Positions 7,049 to 17,520 are shown, numbered from the stretch's first letter. The stretch: DNA of 48,067 bases from Nesterenkonia lacusekhoensis (GCF_017876395.1 NZ_JAGINX010000002.1:1-48067), one strand, 5' to 3'. Notes: generated by a model from the letters alone, not told the origin. Made by a program: numbers and translations.

Positions 7049-10000
7049 TCAGCCTCTCCAGAAAGACACGTAGCGACAGCGGAACGTGTCTGCCGCAAGG
7101 GGGTCCGCATACAAGGACATGAAAATTGCTCCGAAACCTGACGGACCGATACCAACTGTGTTCACAGACAGATGCCGCCGCGGGTCGTTCGGCAAAGGCG
7201 TCATCACCGGGCCGGAGTTAGAGCTAGGGCGCGGCTCCGGGTAAACGACATCCCACCGCTCGAGTGCCCCTTCGGCCGGGCTAAACTTGAATCCGGGGGA
7301 AAGCCCGTACACGAACATGTCCCGCGCCGTGCCATCGTCGAACGGCATCCGCCCCTGAACACGAAGTCGCCCCCGGTCTGGGACTAGGCCGCCCTCTGCC
7401 GAGCGCGATCCCATGCGAAGATCGCCCGTGATCGCCAGATATGCCAGCTCATTCCGCGCGCCACCCAGGCGCGCAACGGTCCTTCCCGAGTCATCAGCCG
7501 CGACGAAGTTTCCGTTAGCCCCGTCCTGGCGCATGACCGCGCCACCGCTGGAAGGCCAGTCGGGGGATGTCCTGAACTCTCCGCCGGTGAACGTGGTGCC
7601 CTCAATCTCTCCACCCACAATGCGGGCAGAGTTGATCGTCATAGAGTCGATAGCGTTTGCCGCGATCATGTCAGCATTCACCGTCAGGAACTGTCCGATT
7701 TCGGCGGTCATCTGTTCGGTGACATTCAGGTGCTCGACATCGATAGTGCCGGTGGCGATGATGTCCCCAGTGATGATCCGCTCTGTGGTGAGCTGGATTG
7801 CCTCGATCACACGTGAGCGCAGGGTGTTGACGAACGCCGAGTCTGCGAACAGGCTGTCAATATCGATCCGCGACGCCGAGAGCTGCCCGGTGGTGATCCG
7901 GTCGGCATTGAGCTGGACTATGGAGGCGATGGCCACCGCTAGTTCAGCCACGTTCAGTCGATCCGCGTCGATAGTCCCTGCGGTGATCTGAGATGCGTGC
8001 AGTTCAAGGAACTCACCGACTGCGGCGGCAATCTCATCGGCGATAATGTGCCGGGCACGCACCGCACCATCGACGATCAGCTCGCCGTTCTCCATGTGCC
8101 GGAGCTTGAAGTCCTGCCAGTGGCCGCGCATGGCGACACCTGCTGAGACGTCAAACTCGACCCGCAGATACCGTAACTGCTCATCAGTGTTGTGGATCTC
8201 TAGCGCATACTCGTGCCATCCAGACTGAATAGACACAGAATCGGCGCGGCCAATGAACGAGCCATCAGCGTCACGCACCAGGAAGGACACAGTTGGTGCC
8301 ACACCCGACCCTCCACCCCACCCGTAGAAGGTCAGCTTGAAACTGTCGTTGGGTGACATGGGGATGCCCAGACCTGAACCTGGAGCGTACTCTACTGTGG
8401 TGCGCTCGTGAGATTCGGTGCCATCATCGATACGGATAGCGCGCATACCCCGGCCCTGGCCGGGGATGGTGCGCCACCGGTTCGTGTCGCCGCGAACACG
8501 GGTCCACGGTCTGGTGTTGTCACCGTTGGCGGCAAGGTCTTCGATGGCCTCCTGTGGCATCAGGTTCTCAGTGTCAGCGATAGCCATGTGCCGGGCGCTG
8601 ATAGCACCCGCCGCGATGGATTCGGCGGTGACCTCGATGATGTTGGCAATCTCACCGGCCAGCTGCTCGACATTGATTTCCAGAGCGTCCAGGGTGAGGA
8701 AGTTGGCGACCGCACCGGCGACCTCTTCAGCATTGAGTCGTGACGTGTCGATACTGCCGCTAGTGATCTGCCCAGCATCCAGCTCAATGATCGTCGCCAG
8801 GTGTGCGGCCAGGCCCTCGGTGTCAATCTGGTCCGCAGTCAGCTCCAAGAATTGACCGACTGCACCAGCGACCTCATTCGCAATGATCTGGTCCGCACCG
8901 ACAGTGCCGTCAATCAGCAGTTTCCCTGAGAGTCGCCTCCTGTATCGGAACCCGGCAAAGTGAGCGTTGCCGCCGCCATCAGGCATCGCAGATGACGCCG
9001 TGAACTCCAAGGTCATTCGACGGATACTGGTGTTGTCTGGGACTTTCCACGCGAATGAGTTGTCCCCACTAGACCATGTCCCGACTGTGTCGCGGTCAAC
9101 GTATGTGCCGTCTTCCTGAGCGTACCGAACTTGCAGGAACAAGTACCCGGATGCTGCGGCAGACACCCATCCACGCGCAGTGAGGCTAAACTCCTCCCCG
9201 GCCTCCGTACTGATCCCCATCCCGCTAGGGCCGTCAAAGCTTAGCCGGGAGGTGGTGCCTTGAACCCAGTTCGACGCCTGGAACCGTACGGCATTCGAGG
9301 CATTGAGTTGTCCAGGGTAGCCCATCCACCCTGTAGCCCCGCCCGTGATTGCGGACCAGAACGCAGAATCAAACCCCTGGTAGCGGAGTTCTTCAATGTG
9401 TTCATAATTGAGCAGGTTCTCGAAGTCACCAATGCGAACACTGGTCGCACTAATCGCGCCAACATCGCGCCACTCGTTGGCATCCTCAAGCCCGGAAGCA
9501 AGATCAGACTCCAGACCAGGCAGTCGCACATCCCGAAGGTTCTCCATGCCAAGGCGGGTCTCCGACAGGGTTCCCTCAGCGGCCTCCAGGTCCCGCTCAT
9601 TATCGGACAGTCGGCCATCCAGGGCAGGCAGAACCTCGCCCTCAAGATGCTGCCCCGTAGCCTGCGCCTGATCTGCCGCGCTCTGAGCATTGGTGATCCG
9701 CCGGTCATAATCCGCGACCGCCGACTCAATCCCATCAAGGGCACTATCCAGCGCAGGCAGACGATTCTCCCGCAGATCGGCCAGGTCAGCCTGAGAGGCA
9801 GCGACATCCTGCTCAGCAGCATCCAGGCGAGACTCAGCCTCACTGACTGCTTGCTCTGCGGCCTCCAGGTCAGCCTTGAGCTGCGGGAAATCAACCTCAT
9901 CCCACTCATCAGCAATCTCGCCGACCCGGCCCATCGCCGCATCAATATCATCCTGTGCCTGGTCGATCCGCTGCTGAGCCTCATCCAGATCAGCGCGCAT

Positions 10001-10822
10001 CTGCTCTGTGTCCGCAGGCCGCTCCGGGGTCACCGTCACAATCGCCGACCACAAGGATTCGTTGCCGGTGGTGTCCACCGCGGTGGCCCAGATCTCGTGT
10101 GGGATCCGGTCCGGCAGGGCGATAGTCGTCCTCGACCCCGCCTCAGTGAGGTGGTCCAGACGCCGCGGGTCCCCCGGTTCCCCATTCGGGTCCCCGGCAG
10201 GGTGCATCTGCCGCCCATAGAACTGGACATGGCTCATGTCCACCGGAGTGGGGTCAGAGAGCTCCCCGCCCCACTCCAGCAGCACCAGGCCCATCTCATT
10301 ACGGGCCCCGATGCCGACCGGAGGCGGAGGCGGGGTCATATCCACCGGGGTCTGGTACGGCACGGTGACGCTGTAGGCGCTGTGGCGTCCGTTGTTGTCC
10401 ACCAGCCGCACCCGGAACTCCATGGTGGTCCCGGCGGGGAGGTCGTCGACGGTCAGCTCGGCCTCACCGTCGAAGTCCTCTGTACCGAGGATCCTCCACG
10501 GCGCGTTCCGGTTCAGGTCCCGGCCCCACAGCTCGTAAGACACCCAGTAGGGCCCCTGCCTGCCAGTCTCGTCTCCTTCGACCGGCTCCAGCTCGTCCAG
10601 CTCCTCCTCCGGGACGTCCTCGGCCTCCTCGTCCTCGTCGATGAGATCCACATAGTCCGGGTCTACCTCGGACCAGGACCCCACCCGCTCGGGGCGGTCG
10701 GGGGCCGTAGATTCGTACCCGTCGGAGGGCCCGGCCTCACCGGAGAGGACCTCCCCCTCTACTACCTCGTCGACCGGTTCCTCTTCGGGGGTGAGGCCGT
10801 CCATATCGCGGATATCCGACAC
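7049..10822 (-). CDS. Large minor tail/fibre protein with Fn3, coiled coil and repeats
   Basis: 1257 aa. An acidic N-terminus (1-80) is followed by one or two fibronectin III-like domains (about 85-265), a coiled coil (about 270-450), then two related beta-sandwich modules (about 460-625 and 735-905), each followed by short repeats of the type 'AxxIxAGxIxAxxLN', and a distinct C-terminal tip (about 1080-1257). The layout is that of a receptor-binding tail-tip protein; the paired modules resemble carbohydrate-binding domains. It is last of the tail-tip genes and so the best candidate for host recognition. Confidence 0.85.
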   Translation of the reverse strand: MSDIRDMDGLTPEEEPVDEVVEGEVLSGEAGPSDGYESTAPDRPERVGSWSEVDPDYVDLIDEDEEAEDVPEEELDELEPVEGDETGRQGPYWVSYELWGRDLNRNAPWRILGTEDFDGEAELTVDDLPAGTTMEFRVRLVDNNGRHSAYSVTVPYQTPVDMTPPPPPVGIGARNEMGLVLLEWGGELSDPTPVDMSHVQFYGRQMHPAGDPNGEPGDPRRLDHLTEAGSRTTIALPDRIPHEIWATAVDTTGNESLWSAIVTVTPERPADTEQMRADLDEAQQRIDQAQDDIDAAMGRVGEIADEWDEVDFPQLKADLEAAEQAVSEAESRLDAAEQDVAASQADLADLRENRLPALDSALDGIESAVADYDRRITNAQSAADQAQATGQHLEGEVLPALDGRLSDNERDLEAAEGTLSETRLGMENLRDVRLPGLESDLASGLEDANEWRDVGAISATSVRIGDFENLLNYEHIEELRYQGFDSAFWSAITGGATGWMGYPGQLNASNAVRFQASNWVQGTTSRLSFDGPSGMGISTEAGEEFSLTARGWVSAAASGYLFLQVRYAQEDGTYVDRDTVGTWSSGDNSFAWKVPDNTSIRRMTLEFTASSAMPDGGGNAHFAGFRYRRRLSGKLLIDGTVGADQIIANEVAGAVGQFLELTADQIDTEGLAAHLATIIELDAGQITSGSIDTSRLNAEEVAGAVANFLTLDALEINVEQLAGEIANIIEVTAESIAAGAISARHMAIADTENLMPQEAIEDLAANGDNTRPWTRVRGDTNRWRTIPGQGRGMRAIRIDDGTESHERTTVEYAPGSGLGIPMSPNDSFKLTFYGWGGGSGVAPTVSFLVRDADGSFIGRADSVSIQSGWHEYALEIHNTDEQLRYLRVEFDVSAGVAMRGHWQDFKLRHMENGELIVDGAVRARHIIADEIAAAVGEFLELHASQITAGTIDADRLNVAELAVAIASIVQLNADRITTGQLSASRIDIDSLFADSAFVNTLRSRVIEAIQLTTERIITGDIIATGTIDVEHLNVTEQMTAEIGQFLTVNADMIAANAIDSMTINSARIVGGEIEGTTFTGGEFRTSPDWPSSGGAVMRQDGANGNFVAADDSGRTVARLGGARNELAYLAITGDLRMGSRSAEGGLVPDRGRLRVQGRMPFDDGTARDMFVYGLSPGFKFSPAEGALERWDVVYPEPRPSSNSGPVMTPLPNDPRRHLSVNTVGIGPSGFGAIFMSLYADPLAADTFRCRYVSFWRG

Positions 10823-10860
10823 GCTGGACTCCTATCTGTATAACTGATTGAAGGTGGCCG

Positions 10861-12765
10861 CTACCCCACCGGGGCGGGGTCATCGGAGTCATCTGGATCC
10901 GGGATGAATCCGTCATCCCCTGGGTCTGTCTCCTCGTCCGGTAGGGAGCCTTCGTCGTAGGTGTCTGGGTCCTCCGGCTCCGGGAGCCCCGGGTCGGCAA
11001 ACTCTGGCCGGAGCACCACCACGGGCGACCCGTCGGAGGTGAACCTGACGCTGCTGCTGATCCCCGTGAGTGTCGGCGCGAAGTACGGCTCAGTGGTAGA
11101 CAGCGGCGGCTCCAGCGCCGGATCACGGGGCACATGACCCTGGAGGTGATCCACACCGCCGACGGTCTTGGACATGGTCCGGGCGAAGCTGGTCGCGCTC
11201 CGCTGGAACCGCTCGTCCAGGGTGACCACGGCGGTGACCGGCTCATCCGGGGACCAGCTCAGAACGATCTGATTGACCCGCCGGCGTGACCGTTCGCCCT
11301 CGTGGTCCCAGACGCTGATCCAGTGGCCCGGCTGGTAGTCCACCATCGGGATAGCGCTCGACGGGCCGAGGGTGACGCCCAGGGTCTCTTCGATCTTGAA
11401 CCGGCGCTGGGCGGCCTGCCGTTCCCGGTGGGTCAGAGATCGTGCCTGATCCCTGGTCTCTGCCTCCGGCTCACTGATCGTTCCTTCCCAGAAGCCCCAG
11501 GCTGTCCGGGACGAGTCTCCCCCGGCCTGGTATGGGAGCCGGTGAGCGTAGCCGGTGCCGTCGAGGACCATGGCCACGCTGTAGTGCTGGAACCTGGATC
11601 CGCGCTGATTCGCAGAGGTTAGGTCCCGGCCCAGCAGCAGGTTCACCCGGTCGGACTGGTCGACCTCCAGGCCACCGGCCCGGGTGATGTGCAGCCGGGA
11701 GAACGACGTCTTGAAGTCGATCAGGCCGCGCTCCCGGAAGTCCAGCAGCACCTGCAGCAGGGAACCGCCCAGCGGGAAGTCGTGATTCGTACGGGACTCC
11801 GCTGGCCACAGAACCCCGGCGCTGTCCCGGGCGTTGCTGAAGGTACGCTGACGACCCTTCAGCACATCCCACCGGGGTGACTCGAAGCCCTCGGCCTCAT
11901 CCCGGCGGATACCCTCAGCCCACAACGTGGCCAGGGTGCGGCCCGGGCTGGAGTTGTAGAAGAACCGGCGCCCACCCACCGAGGTCTCCCGAGCGGCGCG
12001 CTCGGCCTTGTCGAACCGGTCCCGCGCACTGTTGTACCGGTGGCGGAGGTTCGCGACCTCGACGCCCAGCTCCGTCAGCCGCTCTTTATTGCGGGGCCAG
12101 GCGGACATGGACAGGGCTCGCCACGTGTCGCTGGGCCGGTGGTAGTAGTACAGACGGCCGTCGTGGGAGGCGTTGGACGCCAGCGACCCGTGCGGGACGT
12201 TGCGGGTATTCGAGATCCAGTAGACCCCGTAGTAGGCGTAATTCTTGCCGCCCAGGCCGTGGCGTCGTCGCACCCAGGTGGCCAGCTCCTCGAAGCGTTC
12301 CAGCGCCCGCTCATAGGGTCCCTGGACCTCACGCAGTCGCTCCTGGGCAATGTCATAGGCCCGGTTCAGGTTCCTGGCGTTCGGGGCCAGGCCGATCTTC
12401 ACCTTGTCCAACAGCATCAGCGCGTTCGGGCACCGGTAATGGATGAGGTTAGTCTCTTCCACCCGGTCCTCCTCGTAGGTGTCCACGATGAACCGACCAT
12501 CATCCAGCGGCTTGTACTCCAGGTCGCGTTGATCCCACATCTCCACCTGGATCTCATAGTCGCCCTGCAGACTCGCCGCACCGGCGGAGTCCTTGTAGGT
12601 GCGGATATCCAGCACCCCGGGCTCACCCTCCGAGTTGAAGGACACGCTGGCGTCGAAGACATCCACGACCTCGCCCCGATAGGAGCGGGCACCGTACTGG
12701 CCAGGCTCCACCAGCCGCAGTCTAAGCCCGTGGTCTTGGTTGCCTTCCAGAATCTGTGCAGACAT
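10861..12765 (-). CDS. Minor tail protein, ReqiPepy6 Gp37-like
   Basis: 634 aa. The N-terminal half ('FNSEGEPGVLDIRTYKDS' and 'DGRFIVDTYEED') is typical of the siphovirus Gp37-like tail protein family, thought to form the tail hub or baseplate core below the distal tail ring. A long acidic Asp/Pro/Glu tail fills the last 60 residues. It sits between the Dit-like gene and the fibre gene, the expected order for tail-tip assembly. Confidence 0.85.
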   Translation of the reverse strand: MSAQILEGNQDHGLRLRLVEPGQYGARSYRGEVVDVFDASVSFNSEGEPGVLDIRTYKDSAGAASLQGDYEIQVEMWDQRDLEYKPLDDGRFIVDTYEEDRVEETNLIHYRCPNALMLLDKVKIGLAPNARNLNRAYDIAQERLREVQGPYERALERFEELATWVRRRHGLGGKNYAYYGVYWISNTRNVPHGSLASNASHDGRLYYYHRPSDTWRALSMSAWPRNKERLTELGVEVANLRHRYNSARDRFDKAERAARETSVGGRRFFYNSSPGRTLATLWAEGIRRDEAEGFESPRWDVLKGRQRTFSNARDSAGVLWPAESRTNHDFPLGGSLLQVLLDFRERGLIDFKTSFSRLHITRAGGLEVDQSDRVNLLLGRDLTSANQRGSRFQHYSVAMVLDGTGYAHRLPYQAGGDSSRTAWGFWEGTISEPEAETRDQARSLTHRERQAAQRRFKIEETLGVTLGPSSAIPMVDYQPGHWISVWDHEGERSRRRVNQIVLSWSPDEPVTAVVTLDERFQRSATSFARTMSKTVGGVDHLQGHVPRDPALEPPLSTTEPYFAPTLTGISSSVRFTSDGSPVVVLRPEFADPGLPEPEDPDTYDEGSLPDEETDPGDDGFIPDPDDSDDPAPVG

Positions 12766-12774
12766 TCGGGCCTC

Positions 12775-13764
12775 CTAGAAGTACTTGGGGCGGACGGCGA
12801 TCATCACGTACGCCGGGGAGCCCACACGGACGTTGACCCGGCCGACCGCCCGACCATCCCCTGGGATGCCGGGGGTGATCAGCAGGGCGGTGCCTTGCCG
12901 CCTGCCGTGGGAGTACATGTGTTGCTCGTACGGGGTATCGATATCCCAGTCCCGGGTCGTGTTGTCGGTAGGACGGCCCGCCCGGTTCTCGAAGGTGCGG
13001 AAGATCCACCAGCGAGCCCACGGGGTCAGCATCGAAGCAACGAAACCGACGCCGCCGAGGTTCGTGAACCGGTACCAGTTCGCACCGTCCCGGGCGGGCT
13101 CCTGTGCGGGACGGACCGCGACACGGGCGTCCTCCACCGGGGCATCACCCATCGGCACATTCACAGCCGTCGTCCGGCCCGGCTCCAGCAGACCGACGTC
13201 CACATACTCCCAGTCCCCGAACCACGTGCCCGCCGGGTTGCGGGCCACGATGGTGAGGGTGCTGTGAGCGAAGGTCGGCGCGTCCTGCTGATCCCAGTCG
13301 GACTCGAAGTAGACCGCACACGACTGCTTTCCCGAGCCGCCGACTGTGCGGTCCAGGCGCAGATTCCCGTCAACCATCTGGCGGCCCACCTGGACCCGCC
13401 GCATGAACTCCGAGATGTTCTGCCGCAGGAACAGGGCCCGCTCCTGCGGGTCCCTCCCCCACTGCTGATAGCGGGGGTCCTGCGGATCCGCGCAGATCGG
13501 ATAGAACTTGATCCGGATCGGGATCAGCCGGGCAGCCAGAGGCATCAGCGCGCTACGTCGCTCCCCCTGGCCACCCGGGATGTTCCAGCTGGTCACACGG
13601 CCCCCGGAGTACCGGGGCAGCACCTCAGTGCCCGACAGCAGCTCCCACACCCCATCACGCCAGGTGTGGAACTTGGACGCCGGGTTCTCCCACCGGTCGT
13701 CGTCGAGGTTCACGCCCTGCAGGTGCAGGGTGACCTTCTCCCCAGAGTGGAGTCCTGTGCTCAT
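12775..13764 (-). CDS. Distal tail (Dit-like) protein
   Basis: 329 aa from the ATG at 13764, whose ATGA overlaps the tape measure stop; upstream open sequence in this frame belongs to the tape measure gene read out of frame. Beta-rich with 'VTLHLQGVNLDDDRWENPAS' and repeated short Arg/Gly turns, ending 'AYVMIAVRPKYF'. Position directly after the tape measure and before the Gp37-like gene marks it as the distal tail protein joining tube and tip. Confidence 0.8.
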   Translation of the reverse strand: MSTGLHSGEKVTLHLQGVNLDDDRWENPASKFHTWRDGVWELLSGTEVLPRYSGGRVTSWNIPGGQGERRSALMPLAARLIPIRIKFYPICADPQDPRYQQWGRDPQERALFLRQNISEFMRRVQVGRQMVDGNLRLDRTVGGSGKQSCAVYFESDWDQQDAPTFAHSTLTIVARNPAGTWFGDWEYVDVGLLEPGRTTAVNVPMGDAPVEDARVAVRPAQEPARDGANWYRFTNLGGVGFVASMLTPWARWWIFRTFENRAGRPTDNTTRDWDIDTPYEQHMYSHGRRQGTALLITPGIPGDGRAVGRVNVRVGSPAYVMIAVRPKYF

Positions 13765-16700
13765 CCGAAGCTCCCTCCACCCAGTGCGGCCGGGTACTCC
13801 AGTGCGTCCTTCACGGACTGCTCTGTGGGCACCCCACGGGGGTTGTTGATCGCGTGAATGGTGACTTGGTTGTGGGTGCCGCCCTGGCCTTGCATGGCGG
13901 CGGCGAGGGCGCGGGTGTCCACTGCGGGACGCGGCGCCGACGGCTGGGCGAACTCGCGCACCTGCCCCTGGTAGCCGTTGCGGCCACCGGCGGCGTACCC
14001 GGACAGCTGGGCGGCGTACCGCCGGATGCCGTAAGGGTCGTCCTGGTTGACCGCCTGCAGCAGCCCGTCGTACTTGTCGCTGCTGCGCCGGTTGATGATC
14101 CACTCACGGTCATCCACCCACGCTGTCGGCTGGCCAGCCCGGTTCAGCCCCAGGATCTGGTCAGTGCCCAGGCCCGTGGACGGCAGCCGGCCACCGGAGG
14201 CGTACGCCGCCAGGCCAGTGCCGACACCGGCCCGGCCGCCATGGGCCCGGTTGATGAAGGGACTCCCGGCCCCCGAGCCGAAACCGCCCTGATTGACGAG
14301 ACCGCCGAAGGTCGCGGTGATCGTCGTCGTACGGTTCCGGGCGGTGTGGTTCAGGTCAGTCTCTGCTCCGTAGGTGTTCGCGCTAGCAGTAACCGTGGCG
14401 GACCCGTCCCGGATGTTGTCGATGTCCCACTGCACGATGTTGACGGTGTTACCGTCGTCCACTGCGACCGTAGCCTGCCCGTTCGAGACACCGAGGATCT
14501 CGGCCTGGACCTCCTGCACGGTTCCCTCATCGTCAACGAGCACCATGGCGTCGCCATCAGTGACACCATCGATAGCGCCCTGCACCTCCAGGACGGTCCC
14601 CTCGTCGGTGGCATAGACGCCGACAGTCTTATCCTGGATCTCATCAATCTGCGCCTGTGTCAGCTCCACAGTCTCAGTGGCGCCGGAACCATCCACATCG
14701 ATTCTCACCTGCTTCATCTCTGGAATGTTCTCCAGCTTGATGTTCAGGGCGTCCACCCCGTCCGAGGCGAAGTCCTCGAAGTACGCCTCCACGTCAGTTC
14801 GGTGCTCTTCCGGGATCTGCATGAACGCGGCCGCGTAATCGTGTGCCTGCTCTTCGGAGTATCCCATCTGCTCAGCCGTCGTGACCAGGTGATCATAGGT
14901 GGACTGGAGGCCATCAGCCACAGACTCAGCAGAGTCTCCGGCAGCCAGGTTGGCCTCTGCGAGTGCCCACGACTCTTCCCCGAGGGCACGGAAGGCCCGG
15001 TGGTTATCGATGCCCGCCTGGGTGGAGCGGTCCATGGTGTTGCCGTTATCCTCGATGGCGTCATCGAGGTCCCAAAGAGCCTCGTTGTAGCTCATCAGAG
15101 CCTCACTGGCGTCCAGCTGGATGATACCCAGGCGGGTATAGGCGTCCACGATCTCTCCGAGTGCGGACGCTGCGATGTCTGCTTGTTCGGCCAGTTCGCC
15201 CATGAGCGCCCCAGTGGTGGAGAGGCCGCCTTCAACCTCTGAAGTGATCCCTGCGACGCTCTCCATCCCATCGGCCAGATCGTTCGATGCCTCGGCCGCG
15301 CCGACAGCATCGGGGACGATTCCTTGGAGCATCCACCGAAGCATCTCGGTCTCGTCGACAGAGACACCGAGGCTACCGGCGTAGTCGTAGAGGGCTGATT
15401 CCAGCTCCGGGAACTTGTTGACGATCTCATCGCTGGAGTATCCGGCGGCGTGCAGCTCGTCCGCGTAGTTGCTCATGGCTTCGACGGCAGTGTCTATGCT
15501 GCCGCTGGCGGCCATGTTCGCCAGCGCGTCATCTGTCTGGGCGATGGCATCCTCAGCATCTGCCATGTCAGAGGCGAAGAAACGAACCGCGTCACCGACG
15601 AGCGGAATGTCGCTGGTGAGGCCATAGAGCTTGTCCTGAACGAACCCTGTGCGGTCTCCCACTTCAAGCGTTGCGCCACTGAGCTCATCGAACGCGCCCA
15701 CCATGTCGTCCACGCCTTCACGTGAACGCACCAGTGTGCCCAGCAGGTGGTCGCTACCGTCCAGGTGGGCGAACTGGTCGTTCATGACTTTCCCGGCGTC
15801 GGCAGCGCGGCGGAGTCCGTTCTCTAGCTCCCCGGAGCTGATCGCTCCTTCGCGCAGGTTTTCCTCCAGGTGGTTGACCACGGCCATGCCGCCCAGGGCT
15901 ACGGCCGCGATACCGGCGGCGATGCCGATACGACGCAGCCCTCCAGCGATGCCTGCGCCGCCAGTGGCGAAGTTGGCCAGGGCAGTCCAAGCCGTGCCAG
16001 CGTTGGAGGCCATGGTGCGCAGATGCGGGAGCGCGGCCACGAGGGCGCCGCCGAACACTGTGATGCCTCCTGCTGCCGCTGCGCCCAGGCCTGCGACCTG
16101 CAGTAGCGGGTCCGGCAGTTCCAGCAGAGCGGACCCGAAGTCCGCGGCCTGGTTGATAGCTTCGACCAGGAATCCTCCACCGTCCGGGGACACCAAGGGT
16201 GTGGCGATGATGGATCCGATGTCACGGATACGGGCCCGGATGCGGTCCAGGGAGCCTTCCATGGTGTCGCGCAGACCCTCTGCAGCACCATCGAACTGGT
16301 TCATCATGCCCGTGGTGAGAGCATCAATCGCGGTCTCAGCATCCAGGGCGCCGGCGGTGATCTGCTCTCGGATCTGGTTGCCGGAGACGCCCATGGCGTC
16401 ACCGATCAGGTCGGCGGCGTTGATGCCCATCTGCCCCAGACGCTGGAGCTCCCGGCCAGTGATACGGCCCTGGCCCTCGACCTGGCCGAGGATGTCCACC
16501 AGCTGCATGATCTCGGCGTCACCGCCACCGATGGCGGCCACAGCGTTCTGGACACCCTCAAGCGTGGGGACGACACGCTCGGCTTCCATGCCGAAGGCCA
16601 TGAGCTGCTGCTGGGCGGTGATCCAGGTGTCACGGGCGAACGGGGACTCGTCAGCGAACGCGTGCAGCTGCTCCATCTGGGCGGCGGCGGCCTCTGCGGA

Positions 16701-17492
16701 GCCTGCCATGGTCTCGAGCGCACGACCTGCTACCTGCTGCAGCGTGTTGTACTCGATGCCCGTCTGGATGACGTTCCCCATCAGCGCGGACAGTCCACCG
16801 CCCGCGATAGCCATGGCCCCACCCATCTGGTGGAATGCTGATGCATTGGCCTCAGCTGTCCCTAGCAGCTCGGCACCGTGCTGCTGGGCGTTGGCGAACC
16901 CCTGCCCAAGGCTAGTCAGCGCACCAGAGAATCCGGTGGAGTAAGACATCCCGGAGGCGAAGGAGGAGGACAGTCCGTCGATTCCGGCGGATGCCTGCTG
17001 AGCGATGGACCCGTGAGCCTGCATGGCAGCGGAGGCATCTTGCATGGCCCCTGCCGCGGTCTGCGACTGGGCGCCCACCGTGGCCAGCGTTCCCTCGAAC
17101 TGCTGGGCTCCGGCCGATGCGGCCAGCATGTCCGCAGTCGCAGCCTGAGACTGTGCCCCCACGCTGGACAGACCAGCCGAGGCAGTCTCGGCTGATGCCC
17201 CGGCAGACTCGATGCCGGCAGAGGCATCCTGGGCGGCAGCAGACGCAGAGTCCATACCGCCGGCCATGCTCTCCGCGGACCCGGATGCGTTCTCCATGGA
17301 GGAGGCGGCACTGTCCGCACTGGAGGCGGCCTGGTCCAGGTCGGAGGCGACGCTGGTGTCCGCCGATATGCTGATGTCCCCGAGTCGGTCCGCCGCGTCA
17401 GCGACACGGGTAGCGGCCTGCTCGGCCTGCTGCATGGCAGACAGGTACGCCTGGATCTCTGCGGACAGCCTGACTCTCACGTCACGGGCCAT
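13761..17492 (-). CDS. Tape measure protein
   Basis: 1243 aa. A long Ala/Ser/Gln/Gly-rich helical N-terminal third is followed by the conserved tape-measure core (about 210-400, 'ALTTGMMNQFDGAAEG'), hydrophobic segments near 470-545, more helices, and near 980-1075 three to four degenerate beta repeats ('VDDEGTVxxVQxxIxGV'). At the usual ~0.15 nm per residue it predicts a tail near 185 nm, hence a siphovirus. The ribosome site GAGGAGG lies 5 nt upstream. A plus-strand gene starts just beyond its 5' end. Confidence 0.95.
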   Translation of the reverse strand: MARDVRVRLSAEIQAYLSAMQQAEQAATRVADAADRLGDISISADTSVASDLDQAASSADSAASSMENASGSAESMAGGMDSASAAAQDASAGIESAGASAETASAGLSSVGAQSQAATADMLAASAGAQQFEGTLATVGAQSQTAAGAMQDASAAMQAHGSIAQQASAGIDGLSSSFASGMSYSTGFSGALTSLGQGFANAQQHGAELLGTAEANASAFHQMGGAMAIAGGGLSALMGNVIQTGIEYNTLQQVAGRALETMAGSAEAAAAQMEQLHAFADESPFARDTWITAQQQLMAFGMEAERVVPTLEGVQNAVAAIGGGDAEIMQLVDILGQVEGQGRITGRELQRLGQMGINAADLIGDAMGVSGNQIREQITAGALDAETAIDALTTGMMNQFDGAAEGLRDTMEGSLDRIRARIRDIGSIIATPLVSPDGGGFLVEAINQAADFGSALLELPDPLLQVAGLGAAAAGGITVFGGALVAALPHLRTMASNAGTAWTALANFATGGAGIAGGLRRIGIAAGIAAVALGGMAVVNHLEENLREGAISSGELENGLRRAADAGKVMNDQFAHLDGSDHLLGTLVRSREGVDDMVGAFDELSGATLEVGDRTGFVQDKLYGLTSDIPLVGDAVRFFASDMADAEDAIAQTDDALANMAASGSIDTAVEAMSNYADELHAAGYSSDEIVNKFPELESALYDYAGSLGVSVDETEMLRWMLQGIVPDAVGAAEASNDLADGMESVAGITSEVEGGLSTTGALMGELAEQADIAASALGEIVDAYTRLGIIQLDASEALMSYNEALWDLDDAIEDNGNTMDRSTQAGIDNHRAFRALGEESWALAEANLAAGDSAESVADGLQSTYDHLVTTAEQMGYSEEQAHDYAAAFMQIPEEHRTDVEAYFEDFASDGVDALNIKLENIPEMKQVRIDVDGSGATETVELTQAQIDEIQDKTVGVYATDEGTVLEVQGAIDGVTDGDAMVLVDDEGTVQEVQAEILGVSNGQATVAVDDGNTVNIVQWDIDNIRDGSATVTASANTYGAETDLNHTARNRTTTITATFGGLVNQGGFGSGAGSPFINRAHGGRAGVGTGLAAYASGGRLPSTGLGTDQILGLNRAGQPTAWVDDREWIINRRSSDKYDGLLQAVNQDDPYGIRRYAAQLSGYAAGGRNGYQGQVREFAQPSAPRPAVDTRALAAAMQGQGGTHNQVTIHAINNPRGVPTEQSVKDALEYPAALGGGSFG

Positions 17493-17507
17493 GTCGGACC
17501 TCCTCGA

Positions 17508-17520
17508 TATGCTGTTGAAT
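17508..17520 (+). promoter_or_regulatory. Predicted -10 box for leaderless start at 17521
   Basis: TATGCT at 17508-17513 then 7 nt and the ATG at 17521. It lies in the short leader of the tape measure gene on the opposite strand. No Shine-Dalgarno or clear -35. Confidence 0.35.

Noticed and set aside
9260-10843. Long plus-strand open frame of 527 codons opposite the fibre gene
   Set aside because: It is the mirror of GC-rich codon use in the fibre protein; composition (Pro/Arg/Leu/Gly-rich) and absence of domains or ribosome site indicate a shadow frame.
12775-14103. Longer version of the Dit-like protein starting at 14103
   Set aside because: The first 113 codons lie in tape measure sequence and are Arg/Pro/Gly filler; the ATGA start at 13764 is the normal coupled start.
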